A DNA stretch of 64,000 nucleotides. It comes from Mucilaginibacter boryungensis. GTDB taxonomy: Bacteria > Bacteroidota > Bacteroidia > Sphingobacteriales > Sphingobacteriaceae. The stretch is from positions 930,001 through 994,000 of the forward strand of contig NZ_JADFFM010000002.1 of the NCBI RefSeq assembly GCF_015221995.1, in the 5' to 3' direction. The notes under the pieces are model-generated. The model had not been told where the DNA came from, did no database searches, and was given only the letters and a program-made list of their open reading frames with translations. Below, in pieces: positions 25,957 to 33,944 of the stretch. The position numbers and the translations under genes are program-made. Within the stretch, counting starts at the first letter, position 1. Every line of letters begins with the position of its first letter.

Positions 25957-27045
25957 ATGAAAAAAATCGTAAGCAGTGTTGTGATCTGTATATTTTCACT
26001 TGTTTTCATTTCTTGGGGCATTACAGGGCATAGGACGATTGCTGACATAGCGGAAAGGCATTTGAATGCAGGCGCAAAGGCGGCGGTTACTGAGCTTCTG
26101 GACGGACAAAGCATGGCTGATGCAAGCACCTGGGCGGATGAAATAAGAAATCAAGGAGCCTATCGTAAGACATCTTCCTGGCATTTTCTAAACCTGCCAC
26201 TTGGATTAAATCATGAGGAATTTGTGCGTACTGTGACAACAATGTCAAATGGCAATGTCTATAATGAAATACTAAAAACTGAAACTATACTAAAGGATAA
26301 GACGGCTTCTAAAGATCAAAAAACTGAAGCGTTAAAATTCCTGATCCATTTTGTCGGCGACATTCACCAACCCATGCATGTGAGCAGAGCTGAAGATAAG
26401 GGCGGCAATACAATACAAGTGAATTTCAGTGGTAAAGGCACAAACCTGCACAGCCTTTGGGATACGAAGTTAATCGAACAGCAGGGAATGAGCGATCAGC
26501 AATTGGCAGTGCAATATGACCATATCGGTCAGCAAAAAATCAAAGCTTGGGAAAGTACCCCGGCCATTGATTGGGCCTGGGAAAGTTACGAGATCAGCAG
26601 CCGTTTATATGCAGAGGTTGATCAGATGCATGGCCGGGCTATTAGCGATAATTACTACCAGCAACATATGCCGACCATTGAAGAGCGGATCGAGCAGGGC
26701 GGCATTCGCCTGGCTGCGGTGTTGAATGAGGTGTTCGGAAATTACAAGACAAACAATAGCAATCGTGTACCAACTAAGGCAGAAAATCAGAATATAATCT
26801 GTGAGAAAGTGTACGATGGACGCTATTTTGCCGGTTCAGGAACGACCTTGTTAAATCTTGGGGCAGCATATCCAAATCAGAAACTAACGGTGGTTATCCA
26901 TAAGAAGATCGGACAGCAATTCGGGGACAACCCGGCGGAATACTTCAGAGGGAAAAGAATATGTGTGCGGGGAGTGCAACAAATGTATAATGGAAAGCCG
27001 GAGATCGTGATCAAAGATGCCTCGCAAATCTCTTTAGAAAAATAA
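25957..27045 (+). CDS. secreted S1/P1-type nuclease with C-terminal OB-like domain
   Basis: A 362-residue exported protein: signal peptide about 1-20, then mature N-terminus WGITGHRTIADIA whose Trp and His bind the zinc cluster in S1/P1 nucleases. Further ligands are in DASTWADEIR, SWHFLNLP, FLIHFVGDIHQPMH and NLHSLWDT, all intact. The family cleaves single-stranded DNA/RNA and removes 3-prime phosphates. After about residue 260 there is an extra region ending GKRICVRGVQQMYNGKPEIVI, resembling an OB-fold of nucleases and nucleic-acid-binding proteins. The start at 25957 is chosen because it begins the signal peptide; the frame extends to 25891 but that would bury it. Likely extracellular nucleic-acid scavenging or defence. 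Confidence 0.88.
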   Translation: MKKIVSSVVICIFSLVFISWGITGHRTIADIAERHLNAGAKAAVTELLDGQSMADASTWADEIRNQGAYRKTSSWHFLNLPLGLNHEEFVRTVTTMSNGNVYNEILKTETILKDKTASKDQKTEALKFLIHFVGDIHQPMHVSRAEDKGGNTIQVNFSGKGTNLHSLWDTKLIEQQGMSDQQLAVQYDHIGQQKIKAWESTPAIDWAWESYEISSRLYAEVDQMHGRAISDNYYQQHMPTIEERIEQGGIRLAAVLNEVFGNYKTNNSNRVPTKAENQNIICEKVYDGRYFAGSGTTLLNLGAAYPNQKLTVVIHKKIGQQFGDNPAEYFRGKRICVRGVQQMYNGKPEIVIKDASQISLEK

Positions 27046-27150
27046 TTTAAAAAGAAGCACTCATAACAGAGGCTAACAGCCTGTTAGCTGAAAAGGAAAT
27101 CCAGTTTCATCAGGCAGAAAGAATACCTTTTCAGGTATCTGGCTGTCAAC

Positions 27151-27185
27151 AAAAAAAAGCCAGCTCTTCCGAAGGATGTGCTGGC
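27151..27185 (-). terminator. rho-independent terminator of the small membrane protein gene
   Basis: On the minus strand GCCAGC (27180-27185) and GCTGGC (27159-27164) form a stem around a 15-nt loop that can pair further (TCC with GGA), followed by a T-run at 27158-27151. It lies just 3-prime of the gene ending at 27197. Confidence 0.75.
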
Positions 27186-27196
27186 CAGCTATTTTA

Positions 27197-27478
27197 TCAA
27201 TGGGATTTGATGACCGCAGAAGTAGTCGGCCTTTTCAAGTCGTTTGCATTAGGGTCTTTATGGATGATATAACCCATTGTCAAAAGGATAAGACCAACAA
27301 TGATGCAGGCGATATAGAGGAAGAATTTTAACTCCTGCCCGGTATTGGACATTATTTTCCTTTCATAAGAAATCACTTTTACAGGTTCGAACCGTTTGTT
27401 ATAACGTGCCCTGCCGTAGCTGTAGCGGAGTGCTATGCCTGTGAGCAATACCAACACTCCCAAAATCATCATTCCCAT
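27197..27478 (-). CDS. small two-helix membrane protein
   Basis: A 93-residue protein with hydrophobic helices at about 2-18 and 52-70 separated by a basic loop (RYSYGRARYNKRFEPVKVISYERK). No enzyme motif. Similar short proteins are common in Bacteroidota islands and are sometimes loosely named molybdenum transporter permease, a name the sequence does not support. It is monocistronic, with its own terminator, and lies next to the PRTRC genes. Confidence 0.55.
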   Translation of the reverse strand: MGMMILGVLVLLTGIALRYSYGRARYNKRFEPVKVISYERKIMSNTGQELKFFLYIACIIVGLILLTMGYIIHKDPNANDLKRPTTSAVIKSH

Positions 27479-27626
27479 CGCTATCTGCTTTTTACAAGTT
27501 TAACCAAAAATCGAAAAATAACCTTTCAGTTTATAAAATCCTTAACGCATTTTCTTTTGCTTCTTTTCTTTCCGTTGCGTCTGACAAAGAAAAGAAGCGC
27601 TTTGAAACAGGGCTGCTTCAGCCATT

Positions 27627-28427
27627 TCAGGCTACCTTTAACGGCTGTACCCTGAAATCCTTCAGGTTTACAAAAAAGCCCCTGTTTTCTACCATCCCTT
27701 CCCTGAATAGCTGCCAAAGTAAAGAGCCTGCGAGGTTGGCTATAGTTGAGTTGATATATAAGTCCTGCTTTTCCAGTGCCTCGGCAAGAGAGCAGCTCGG
27801 CTCGTTATTATCGACTTCATTATCGAGCAAAAGTTTAAATTCATCCGTAACTAAAGGCAGGGTGGCAATGGGCGTAAACTTTTTAGAATCGGGCTGTTTA
27901 ATTTCCACTAAAGTTGAAAGAATGACCTGCCCCGTAAACTGCGCATTACCGCAATCCATCCAATACAAAATTTTGTCCCCTACATTTTTGATGTATGCAT
28001 GCTCCTTTAAGACAGTGGCAATCTCGTAACGTGCGGCAACCGTATCGACACAACTAATGTTAATGTTGGCAGCCCCGTTATTGGATTCTTTGAGCAGCGT
28101 TTTTACACAAAACTTTTTTGTTATCGCTTTCCAGTTAGTGCCAAAAAATCGGTTGACCCTGTTGATCAATGCCAAAGATTTATACAAACCTATCTCGCTT
28201 TCGGCAAAAAGCTGCCTGCCCAAATTGGCTTCTGATATTTTATCATCATCGTATAGCGTCACCTGCAAACCTGCATGACCTAAAGCGGTTAGAGAATGGT
28301 TCATGCGTGCAAGGGCGGTCAGCATTTGCGAGCCTGTTCCCCCAGCGCCAATCAGGTTAACCGTAACCGGATTGTAGGGATGCAGCAGATAATTATCTGT
28401 AAAATGGATATTGGGTAACTGGTTCAT
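27627..28427 (-). CDS. PRTRC system ThiF-family protein
   Basis: A 266-residue E1-like adenylyltransferase-fold protein: Rossmann motif LIGAGGTGSQM (25-35), later ISCVDTVAARYE (the D-T-V-x-x-R region of the ThiF/MoeB fold) and a conserved MDCGNAQFTGQV. No catalytic Cys or zinc Cys pairs are evident, so it is not a normal ubiquitin-like activating enzyme. It is the last gene of the PRTRC cluster, overlapping protein B by 4 nt (ATGA). PRTRC means ParB-related, ThiF-related cassette; its function is not established in the family. Confidence 0.88.
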   Translation of the reverse strand: MNQLPNIHFTDNYLLHPYNPVTVNLIGAGGTGSQMLTALARMNHSLTALGHAGLQVTLYDDDKISEANLGRQLFAESEIGLYKSLALINRVNRFFGTNWKAITKKFCVKTLLKESNNGAANINISCVDTVAARYEIATVLKEHAYIKNVGDKILYWMDCGNAQFTGQVILSTLVEIKQPDSKKFTPIATLPLVTDEFKLLLDNEVDNNEPSCSLAEALEKQDLYINSTIANLAGSLLWQLFREGMVENRGFFVNLKDFRVQPLKVA

Positions 28428-29140
28428 CGGATTAAGTTTTTAATAGTTCGACCGTTTTTTACAAGTTGGGATTGAGGAAAGATTTTCTTTGTGCCGACAA
28501 GACTTTGCCATAGCTGTATAATATTGCCTTTTACAGGGCTGTTTTGTTGTATCAGGTGGCTGAAATAGCTATTGAAAAAATACTCCTGCCACTGTTGCAT
28601 AAATAATTCAAGGGAACATTGACTATGTATATCAACGTTCACTGTACCCATACAAACATTGCCGTTGGGGTGGACATTGAAGAATGGTGCATGGTAGAGT
28701 GGGGTGTCCATTTCCAGTTCCGTTTCCTTTTTCAGGGCATAGATATTTAGCTGTTCCCTGCCCGCTAGCCATAATAATTCAGGGATGGCTGCCTTGCCCG
28801 ATGGAATGTCTAATTCGTTTTTAAATAAAAGGTTTACCCTCATGGCGGGGGTATGCCATAGCGCATAACCGAGCCTGCCGTGTTTCATGTAAAGAAGGTT
28901 CTTTGGCAGCAAGCCTGCTGGCTGTAAAAAGCTTTGCTCCAGTTCACAGCCTGTATCGAGCGCCTTTGCCAGTGAAGCCCCTTCCCTGACACTCAAAGGA
29001 TGGGCGTTTACGGGGTAACCCTCATTGCTCATGTCGTAGCTTTCTGCATAAACCCTTTTGTCACCCTCCTTTTCCTTATAAAGGATAATCGCTTTAAAAG
29101 GGTGGTACAGGCTGCCGAATGATTTGCTTATATCTTTCAT
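28424..29140 (-). CDS. PRTRC system protein B
   Basis: A 238-residue soluble protein. Recognised from overall pattern and position: internal LLPKNLLYMKHGRLGYALWHTPA and HPNGNVCMGTVNVD segments are typical. It overlaps protein F by 4 nt upstream and the ThiF gene by 4 nt downstream, so the three are translationally coupled. No catalytic motif is visible. Biochemical role unknown; always found with the other PRTRC genes on plasmids and islands. Confidence 0.83.
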   Translation of the reverse strand: MKDISKSFGSLYHPFKAIILYKEKEGDKRVYAESYDMSNEGYPVNAHPLSVREGASLAKALDTGCELEQSFLQPAGLLPKNLLYMKHGRLGYALWHTPAMRVNLLFKNELDIPSGKAAIPELLWLAGREQLNIYALKKETELEMDTPLYHAPFFNVHPNGNVCMGTVNVDIHSQCSLELFMQQWQEYFFNSYFSHLIQQNSPVKGNIIQLWQSLVGTKKIFPQSQLVKNGRTIKNLIR

Positions 29141-30234
29141 GGTATTTCATTTAAAAGAATGCATAAATCAGCTATCAGGGGGAATAACTGCTTTTCGAAG
29201 TCGAGTGTTTTTGAATCGCTTTTAGCTTCTTCGGTAAAGACCTCGATGATGGTGGGCTGTTCCATATAACCGCATTCATTAAACTGGTTGTTGAGCATAT
29301 CGGTAATATTTTCATAGAGCCAGCCATCGGTGTCGGCAATAAAAGAAACATATTGCTGCGCCCTTATAACCTGATCATCGGATGTGGCATCCTCGTCCAG
29401 TTCAGGGATATTATCAAATACCCCCGCGTTCGGAAACTGTTGCGCCAATTGGTGAAAGGATTGTGCCAATTGAAAGCAATTCAAATCAAACGCACATTTA
29501 GCTGTAAAGTCGTTAAGCCGCTTGCTCATATGGTTTAAATGGATGCTGTTATATATCTTTCGATGCACCAGGTCTCCGTAATGGCTTGCCTTATTGAGTT
29601 CCGATAATTGCCTGTTTTGGTCGTCGGGTTCGTAGCTGTCGATGTCATCCCGCAGCCATTCCTCTGTCATTTCATAATAGTAGTTCAGCGCCGAATAATT
29701 ATCCCGATAATAGGGTACGCCAACAACGTGGTACAGGTATGCAAAAACCGATAGCAAGAGGTCGGCAGCTTGCCTGTGTTTTTTCTGTTTCATGAGCCGG
29801 CATAAAGGAAGGACAGGGATAAAATATAGAGTTGTTCCCGTGTCATATACTTCCCTTGCTGATAAAAAGATATTGTCGGCATCATCGCTAACGATGCTTA
29901 ATTCATAGCAGTCTTTGTCTGCTCCCATCTGTTGCTGTAAATCTGCCTGAACCAATAGCATGTTATAGGGATAGTTTTTATTTTTATAGTCAACAATCAC
30001 CTCTATGCCTTTTTCGGACAAGATGGACAGGGATTGTTTTAGTCCCTGTTCCGCCTTGTCTTGTTCGGGTAAATATTTGCCGCACTGGTAAAGTGGCAGA
30101 AACTGCTGCTTTAAAAAACCATTGGCAACAAATCCAGCGGTGCTGCCTGTTTCCTGTCTTTCTTTAACTGTGCCGCGTCCTGTCGCCTGTCGAGGTTTTC
30201 TGCCCATTGTGCTAACTGCTGATATAGTCGCCAT
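29137..30234 (-). CDS. PRTRC system protein F (Bacteroidota type)
   Basis: A 365-residue, acidic, mostly helical protein with no obvious enzyme motif. Assigned from its position between PRTRC C and B and its size; the identity is less certain than for B and C. The first 40 residues are low-complexity (Thr/Gly/Arg/Gln) and overlap another frame with more protein-like composition (30111-30287), so the true start may be downstream, nearer the LKQQFLPLYQCGKYLP segment, probably at a non-ATG codon. Overlaps protein B by 4 nt. Confidence 0.65.
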   Translation of the reverse strand: MATISAVSTMGRKPRQATGRGTVKERQETGSTAGFVANGFLKQQFLPLYQCGKYLPEQDKAEQGLKQSLSILSEKGIEVIVDYKNKNYPYNMLLVQADLQQQMGADKDCYELSIVSDDADNIFLSAREVYDTGTTLYFIPVLPLCRLMKQKKHRQAADLLLSVFAYLYHVVGVPYYRDNYSALNYYYEMTEEWLRDDIDSYEPDDQNRQLSELNKASHYGDLVHRKIYNSIHLNHMSKRLNDFTAKCAFDLNCFQLAQSFHQLAQQFPNAGVFDNIPELDEDATSDDQVIRAQQYVSFIADTDGWLYENITDMLNNQFNECGYMEQPTIIEVFTEEAKSDSKTLDFEKQLFPLIADLCILLNEIP

Positions 30235-30287
30235 TGCCTTTTTGTTTGTGGCGGGATGACCCTGCCTGTGTCCTTATTTGTTTTCAT
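30111..30287 (-). CDS. possible small gene overlapping PRTRC F start
   Basis: A 58-residue frame beginning MKTNKDTGRVIPP, with a helical, charged middle (RQWRLYQQLAQWAENLDRRQ) and a hydrophobic end. Its ATG at 30287 lies within 5 nt of the stop of the PRTRC C gene (30292), a spacing normal for this operon. Its composition looks more protein-like than the frame of gene F in the same stretch. Either this is real and F starts later, or it is a chance frame. Confidence 0.35.
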   Translation of the reverse strand: MKTNKDTGRVIPPQTKRQWRLYQQLAQWAENLDRRQDAAQLKKDRKQAAPLDLLPMVF

Positions 30288-30291
30288 CGCC

Positions 30292-30510
30292 TTAACCTTT
30301 TGTGCCGATGGTGGAAATAAAACGATAAGTGATTTCATCGTTTAATATTTCAGGCCCTTCAATTTTTGCGGTCGTCAGAATCGGGTAGGTCTGTGCGTAG
30401 AAATTGAGTACCGCCTCCGGGCTGTAGCTGCCCGAAGGGTCGGCAAGCCTTATGTCCTGTTCTTTATCCTTAAAGAGGAATATCCGTTGTAGTCTGCTTA
30501 TTACTAACAT
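30292..30510 (-). CDS. PRTRC system protein C
   Basis: A 72-residue protein beginning MLVISRLQRIFLFKD, with the conserved pattern D-P-x-G-x-x-S-P-E-A-V-L-x-F-Y-A (about 26-41) and a C-terminal ITYRFISTIGTKG strand, diagnostic of PRTRC C, a small ubiquitin-like-size protein. The start at 30510 lies 7 nt after the protein E stop; the open frame continues to 30564 but would overlap E. Co-occurrence with the ThiF protein makes a ubiquitin-like/E1-like pairing an attractive but unproved idea; there is no exposed Gly-Gly end (the end is Thr-Lys-Gly). Confidence 0.85.
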   Translation of the reverse strand: MLVISRLQRIFLFKDKEQDIRLADPSGSYSPEAVLNFYAQTYPILTTAKIEGPEILNDEITYRFISTIGTKG

Positions 30511-30517
30511 GGTCGAT

Positions 30518-31039
30518 TTATTTAGCGTCAACATTAAAAAGGTCGGGAGCGAATTTTTGTGCAAGCTCCGATTTGCGCTGCCGTAGTGCTTCAGCCTGTT
30601 CGGGGAAGTCGGCAGGGTCAGGTACTTTCAGCCATGCATCCCTGAACTTACCTTCTGCTTCCAGTTCTTCCGCTTTTTTCAGCGCCTCCTCATAGCGTTT
30701 TTGTTTCTCCTTACGTTCCTTTTCAGCCTTCTCTGTTTTATCCTTTTCCATTTGGGATTGTTTTTTCGCCTCCTCCCGCTGTTTGAGAAACTGTTCCATG
30801 TTCAGGAACAAGGTGGCTGTTTCCTTTACAGGCTGTTCAATCGCAGTAAAAAAGCCCTCGTCCAGTTCTTCGGCAGTTCCCTTTAAAAGGATTGGCGGGA
30901 TGATTTTTCGGGCATCGTCCCCGATAGCCTCGTTATAGAACAGTACTGATACAATCAATTTGTCCGTAGCCTCTTTGGCAATATTTATTTTCCAGTCCCC
31001 TGCGACCTGCAGGGCTATTATGGATTGAAAGAAATTCAT
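30518..31039 (-). CDS. PRTRC system protein E
   Basis: A 173-residue protein. N-terminal 70 residues are globular (MNFFQSIIALQVAGDWKINI, VSVLFYNEAIGDDARKIIPPILLKGT), followed by a long Lys/Glu-rich coiled coil (about 85-140) and a short C-terminal segment. The N-terminal pattern and the position next to C identify PRTRC E. It starts the set E-C-(small ORF)-F-B-ThiF. The coiled coil suggests oligomerisation or binding to other PRTRC members. Confidence 0.83.
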   Translation of the reverse strand: MNFFQSIIALQVAGDWKINIAKEATDKLIVSVLFYNEAIGDDARKIIPPILLKGTAEELDEGFFTAIEQPVKETATLFLNMEQFLKQREEAKKQSQMEKDKTEKAEKERKEKQKRYEEALKKAEELEAEGKFRDAWLKVPDPADFPEQAEALRQRKSELAQKFAPDLFNVDAK

Positions 31040-31050
31040 AGATTTTGTGA

Positions 31051-31428
31051 TTAGGGGTTAAATAATAAATCAATTGTCTGGCTGAATTTTTTATTAGGGT
31101 GCTTTTTGACGGTGGTAGCTATAATGAGGCAATGCACCGTGAACATGGCAGCATAGCCCTCAAACAAGACTTCGGAAAAAAGACGTTCGTTGAGTTTCAG
31201 CCCCGCGCCATATTTGGTGATATGTTGTTGCGCCTGTACAATGAGGGAGCGCCAAAAGTCAAAGGTGATAAACCCGTTCGTCCATGCAGCCTTTTCCTGC
31301 TCCTGATTTTCAAGCATTGTCTCGCACATAGCAGAAAGAAAATCTATAAAGGCTGGTATCTCATTTGGGAAAAGCTGAAATAATAATTTCGCCTTTTCTG
31401 TATTGCTTAGTTCATCTATCGGTTTCAT
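31051..31428 (-). CDS. hypothetical protein of the PRTRC region
   Basis: A 125-residue, helical protein starting MKPIDELSNTEKAKLLFQLFP. No known motif; the WTNGFITFDFWRSLIVQAQ stretch looks like a packed helical domain. Found between the DUF932 gene and PRTRC E with an 11-nt gap to E, probably in the same operon. Start chosen at 31428, since the upstream extension to 31521 would overlap the DUF932 gene by 49 nt. Confidence 0.6.
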   Translation of the reverse strand: MKPIDELSNTEKAKLLFQLFPNEIPAFIDFLSAMCETMLENQEQEKAAWTNGFITFDFWRSLIVQAQQHITKYGAGLKLNERLFSEVLFEGYAAMFTVHCLIIATTVKKHPNKKFSQTIDLLFNP

Positions 31429-31472
31429 AATTGAAAGCTTAAAGATGCAGGGGCATTGCCCCTGCATTGTTC

Positions 31473-32540
31473 TTAATTGAGTTTGAATATGTCCGCGCCA
31501 TTCTTTGCAAAACCAGTGCATAAATTGAATGCAGCCTGTGTGCGGATACTGGCTGTCCCGCCTAAGAGAATAGATTTCAGTTTGGCTTCATCATTTTTGT
31601 ATTTGCGCACGTTTTGGAAATAACCTGTCACCCCGTTATAAGCCCCAAACAAAGTGCCTTTGGTTGTTTGCATTTGTTGCGTTTCGTTGCTAAGGGCGTA
31701 TTCACAGGCGGCATCGCACATATTGACAAAGCAGGTGGATAATTCATCCTCTTCCCCTGCCTTTAGTTTTTGCAATACTTCTTTGTTGGGAACCAATGCA
31801 GCCTGTATGAGCTGTTTCACGTCTTTGTCTGTAATGAGAACTTTTGACCAGGTGTTAAACAGGGATTCCATTTGCAGGCTCAGGTTATTGGAGATATCCA
31901 TAAGTTTGTGTGCCTCCTCCAAACGCTGTTTTGCATTGGAAGTATGGCGGATGCGGATGGTATTGGTTTTATTATGCATGGCAGCATTCAGGGTGTTGGC
32001 ACATACAATCCTGATAGGCGTGAAAGCTGCGGTAATACTACCGCTGCCATCATGCGAGGTGGAAAGGAACAAATATTTTTCAATCAGGTCGTCCGCGCCT
32101 ACCCGAATATAGTCGGGTAGTTTTGCCGTGATAAAGATGCGTTCCCCTTTGCCTAATGCCCCTGCTGTTTCATAGAAAATGCCGTCTCCCCCGACAATGC
32201 TGTCGAAAAAACTAAAGGCGTCACGGTTTTGTATCACCTCGTAATCCTTGCCAACAACCCCCAACACGGCATTGTTATCTGTTCGGATGGTGGCGAAGTA
32301 ATCAGGCACGGACAGGGTGGTATCAGTTTGTACCATCCCCTCCGAGGTAATAGAAAGCCCTTGCCCTGTTGTAAATAATGGAGTTTTTGCAACATCGTAG
32401 TCAAGCCCCGCATAATGTATTGCCTCGTGGCTTGTTGGATAGTCGCTAACTATTTGACCGAGGCCATGCCATGCTTTTTGTTGTACACTGAAAAAACTAT
32501 GTTTTCCTGTCTGCTCGTTGAAATTTATATCGTGTGACAT
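31473..32540 (-). CDS. DUF932 (phage/plasmid-like) protein
   Basis: A 355-residue soluble protein. The start MSHDINFNEQTGKHSFFSVQQKAWHGLGQIV and central GDGIFYETAGALGKGERIFITAKLP, SHDGSGSITAAFTPIRIVCANTLNAA match DUF932 proteins, which are frequent on plasmids, phages and integrative elements together with SSB and PRTRC genes. Biochemical role not established. It sits 45 nt downstream of ssb and upstream of the PRTRC genes and is likely cotranscribed with them. Confidence 0.85.
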   Translation of the reverse strand: MSHDINFNEQTGKHSFFSVQQKAWHGLGQIVSDYPTSHEAIHYAGLDYDVAKTPLFTTGQGLSITSEGMVQTDTTLSVPDYFATIRTDNNAVLGVVGKDYEVIQNRDAFSFFDSIVGGDGIFYETAGALGKGERIFITAKLPDYIRVGADDLIEKYLFLSTSHDGSGSITAAFTPIRIVCANTLNAAMHNKTNTIRIRHTSNAKQRLEEAHKLMDISNNLSLQMESLFNTWSKVLITDKDVKQLIQAALVPNKEVLQKLKAGEEDELSTCFVNMCDAACEYALSNETQQMQTTKGTLFGAYNGVTGYFQNVRKYKNDEAKLKSILLGGTASIRTQAAFNLCTGFAKNGADIFKLN

Positions 32541-32585
32541 CTTATTGAAATTTTGAAATAAATAATTGGGTTAATGGATGGCTGT

Positions 32586-32999
32586 TTAAAACGGGAGGTC
32601 GTCCTTAACCTCGTCGTTACTGTTACCTGTCGGGGTATTTTGTTTGCCATTCTTTTTGCCTTTGGCGGCATTATCAGGCTTGTCGGTCGCATAAGCCAAC
32701 ACCTCGATGCGGTTGGCGTGTACATTCAGGGAGGCCGCTGCATCACCTGTGTTTGTAGTGTAAGGTCTTGCAGTCACCCGCCCGTTTACCTGTACGACTG
32801 CGCCCTTGCGCAATACTTTGGCTACGCCTGTATGCGCCCAATAAGAGCAATTAAAAAATGTAGAAATCTGTACAGGCTCATCCTGTCCTTTTGGCTTGTA
32901 GCTTTCATTGTCTGCAATGCTGAAACTGACTACTTCCTTACCGCCATCTAATGTTTTTACGATGGCATCTGCTGTTACTCTTCCTGTGAACTGTTGCAT
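32586..32999 (-). CDS. ssb: single-stranded DNA-binding protein
   Basis: A 137-residue SSB: OB-fold from residue 1 (QQFTGRVTADAIVKTL, VVSFSIADNESYKPKG, FNCSYWAHTGVAKVLRKGAVVQVNGRV) and a short disordered Asn/Gly/Lys linker ending in the acidic hydrophobic tip DDLPF, which in SSBs docks partner proteins. The ATG at 32999 begins the OB-fold; the frame extends to 33104 only through improbable sequence. Probably an element-encoded SSB protecting transferred single strands. First gene of the operon ssb-DUF932-PRTRC. Confidence 0.92.
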   Translation of the reverse strand: MQQFTGRVTADAIVKTLDGGKEVVSFSIADNESYKPKGQDEPVQISTFFNCSYWAHTGVAKVLRKGAVVQVNGRVTARPYTTNTGDAAASLNVHANRIEVLAYATDKPDNAAKGKKNGKQNTPTGNSNDEVKDDLPF

Positions 33000-33393
33000 T
33001 TTGTTTGCGATTAAAAAGTGAATAATTTGTTTGTTTACTCTCTTTCTCGCCCCTTTCCCCGAAAAGCCATTTTTCAAAAGAAAAAACGGAAAAAAAGAAA
33101 GCACAGGAAGTGTGTCCGCAAAAGGGCCAAAAGGAAACGGAATAAATCCCGAAGGGTGGAAAAGTGAGGGACGAGCTTTTCCATTATGCCGTAGTCTTTT
33201 GGCAATCTTATTTCAGTGCAGTAATACGGACACAAACTTCGCTGCCCTTTTTGTCCGTTTCGATTGAAAAATTGATAAAAGGTATTATAGAAACTTACCG
33301 TTAGCGATTGCAACGGAAATCCTTCAGCGAAGATTGCAGAGAAAAGCGCGGCCTGAAAGGAAACGGCCTGAAGCTTTTAGATAATGATCTTAA
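33000..33393. other. intergenic region upstream of ssb
   Basis: About 390 bases without a convincing gene; frames on both strands have poor composition. It contains a direct repeat of GGCCTGAA (about 33350-33375) and a hairpin-capable GAAAAG..CTTTTC pair near 33160. It presumably holds the promoter of the ssb operon, but no clear -7 element was seen. Confidence 0.45.
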
Positions 33394-33636
33394 TTAGTCT
33401 TGTTTTGCTAACTCAAGGATATGATCGGAGAGTTGCTGTTCGCATGTCAAAATCTCCGGCGGGCAGTCTTCTCTCATGGCGAATATGAATCCCCCTTTAC
33501 CGTCTTCTTTAAAATGAAAGCGACGTTTTTGTCCCTGAAAATTTACATAGACCTGAAACAGCTGCGCCCTTTGTACGTTCATAGAAAGAAAATTGAAGCG
33601 AATATTGTTGATCTCGATGGTAAATGCTGAATCCAT
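33394..33636 (-). CDS. small hypothetical protein
   Basis: An 80-residue protein starting MDSAFTIEINNIRFNF, with alternating beta-strand pattern and a basic segment (QGQKRRFHFKEDG). No motif recognised. Similar short beta-rich proteins recur next to SRAP and mutasome genes in Bacteroidota islands in my recollection. It is transcribed divergently from the gene at 33703 across a 66-nt gap containing AGCTTGCGAAGCT (5+5 palindrome). Confidence 0.5.
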   Translation of the reverse strand: MDSAFTIEINNIRFNFLSMNVQRAQLFQVYVNFQGQKRRFHFKEDGKGGFIFAMREDCPPEILTCEQQLSDHILELAKQD

Positions 33637-33702
33637 GCGCAAATATAGCTTGCGAAGCTTGTCTCTTTTATTTGATTTTTCCGTATTTTAGGATGACCCA
33701 TT

Positions 33703-33939
33703 ATGGAAAAGGAAATAACGGATTGGGAGACTGTTTACCGCGGGCACCAGGTAAAAATAGGTAAGCGAACTTTTGGCGGCACAGATGTTTACTATGTTTC
33801 TTCGTCGCCGGATAAAAAGCCACTTGTTTTAACCCGGGCCCTGAAAAGTGGCGGGAAAGAGTTCTGGACATCCATTCCCCAGGGTATGCAAAGGGAAGCA
33901 GAGGAAATCGGTGCAATAATTGACAAACTAGAAAAATAA
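33703..33939 (+). CDS. small hypothetical protein coupled to SRAP gene
   Basis: A 78-residue protein beginning MEKEITDWETVYRGHQVKIG, a small beta-rich domain with a C-terminal helix (REAEEIGAIIDKLEK). No catalytic residues evident. It is 5 nt upstream of the SRAP gene and so very likely cotranscribed with it. Function unknown; a DNA-damage link is suggested only by context. Confidence 0.6.
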   Translation: MEKEITDWETVYRGHQVKIGKRTFGGTDVYYVSSSPDKKPLVLTRALKSGGKEFWTSIPQGMQREAEEIGAIIDKLEK

Positions 33940-33944
33940 ATTTT

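Noticed and set aside
27072..27088. Hairpin GCTAACA/TGTTAGC after the S1/P1 nuclease gene
   Set aside because: Good 7-bp stem but without a T-run; could be a terminator only with extra factors, so not listed.
31654..32112. 152-residue plus-strand frame inside the DUF932 gene
   Set aside because: Cys/Leu/Ser-rich shadow of a good gene, with no motif.
33074..33313. 79-residue minus-strand frame before ssb
   Set aside because: Phe-rich, unlikely composition; better read as intergenic regulatory DNA.
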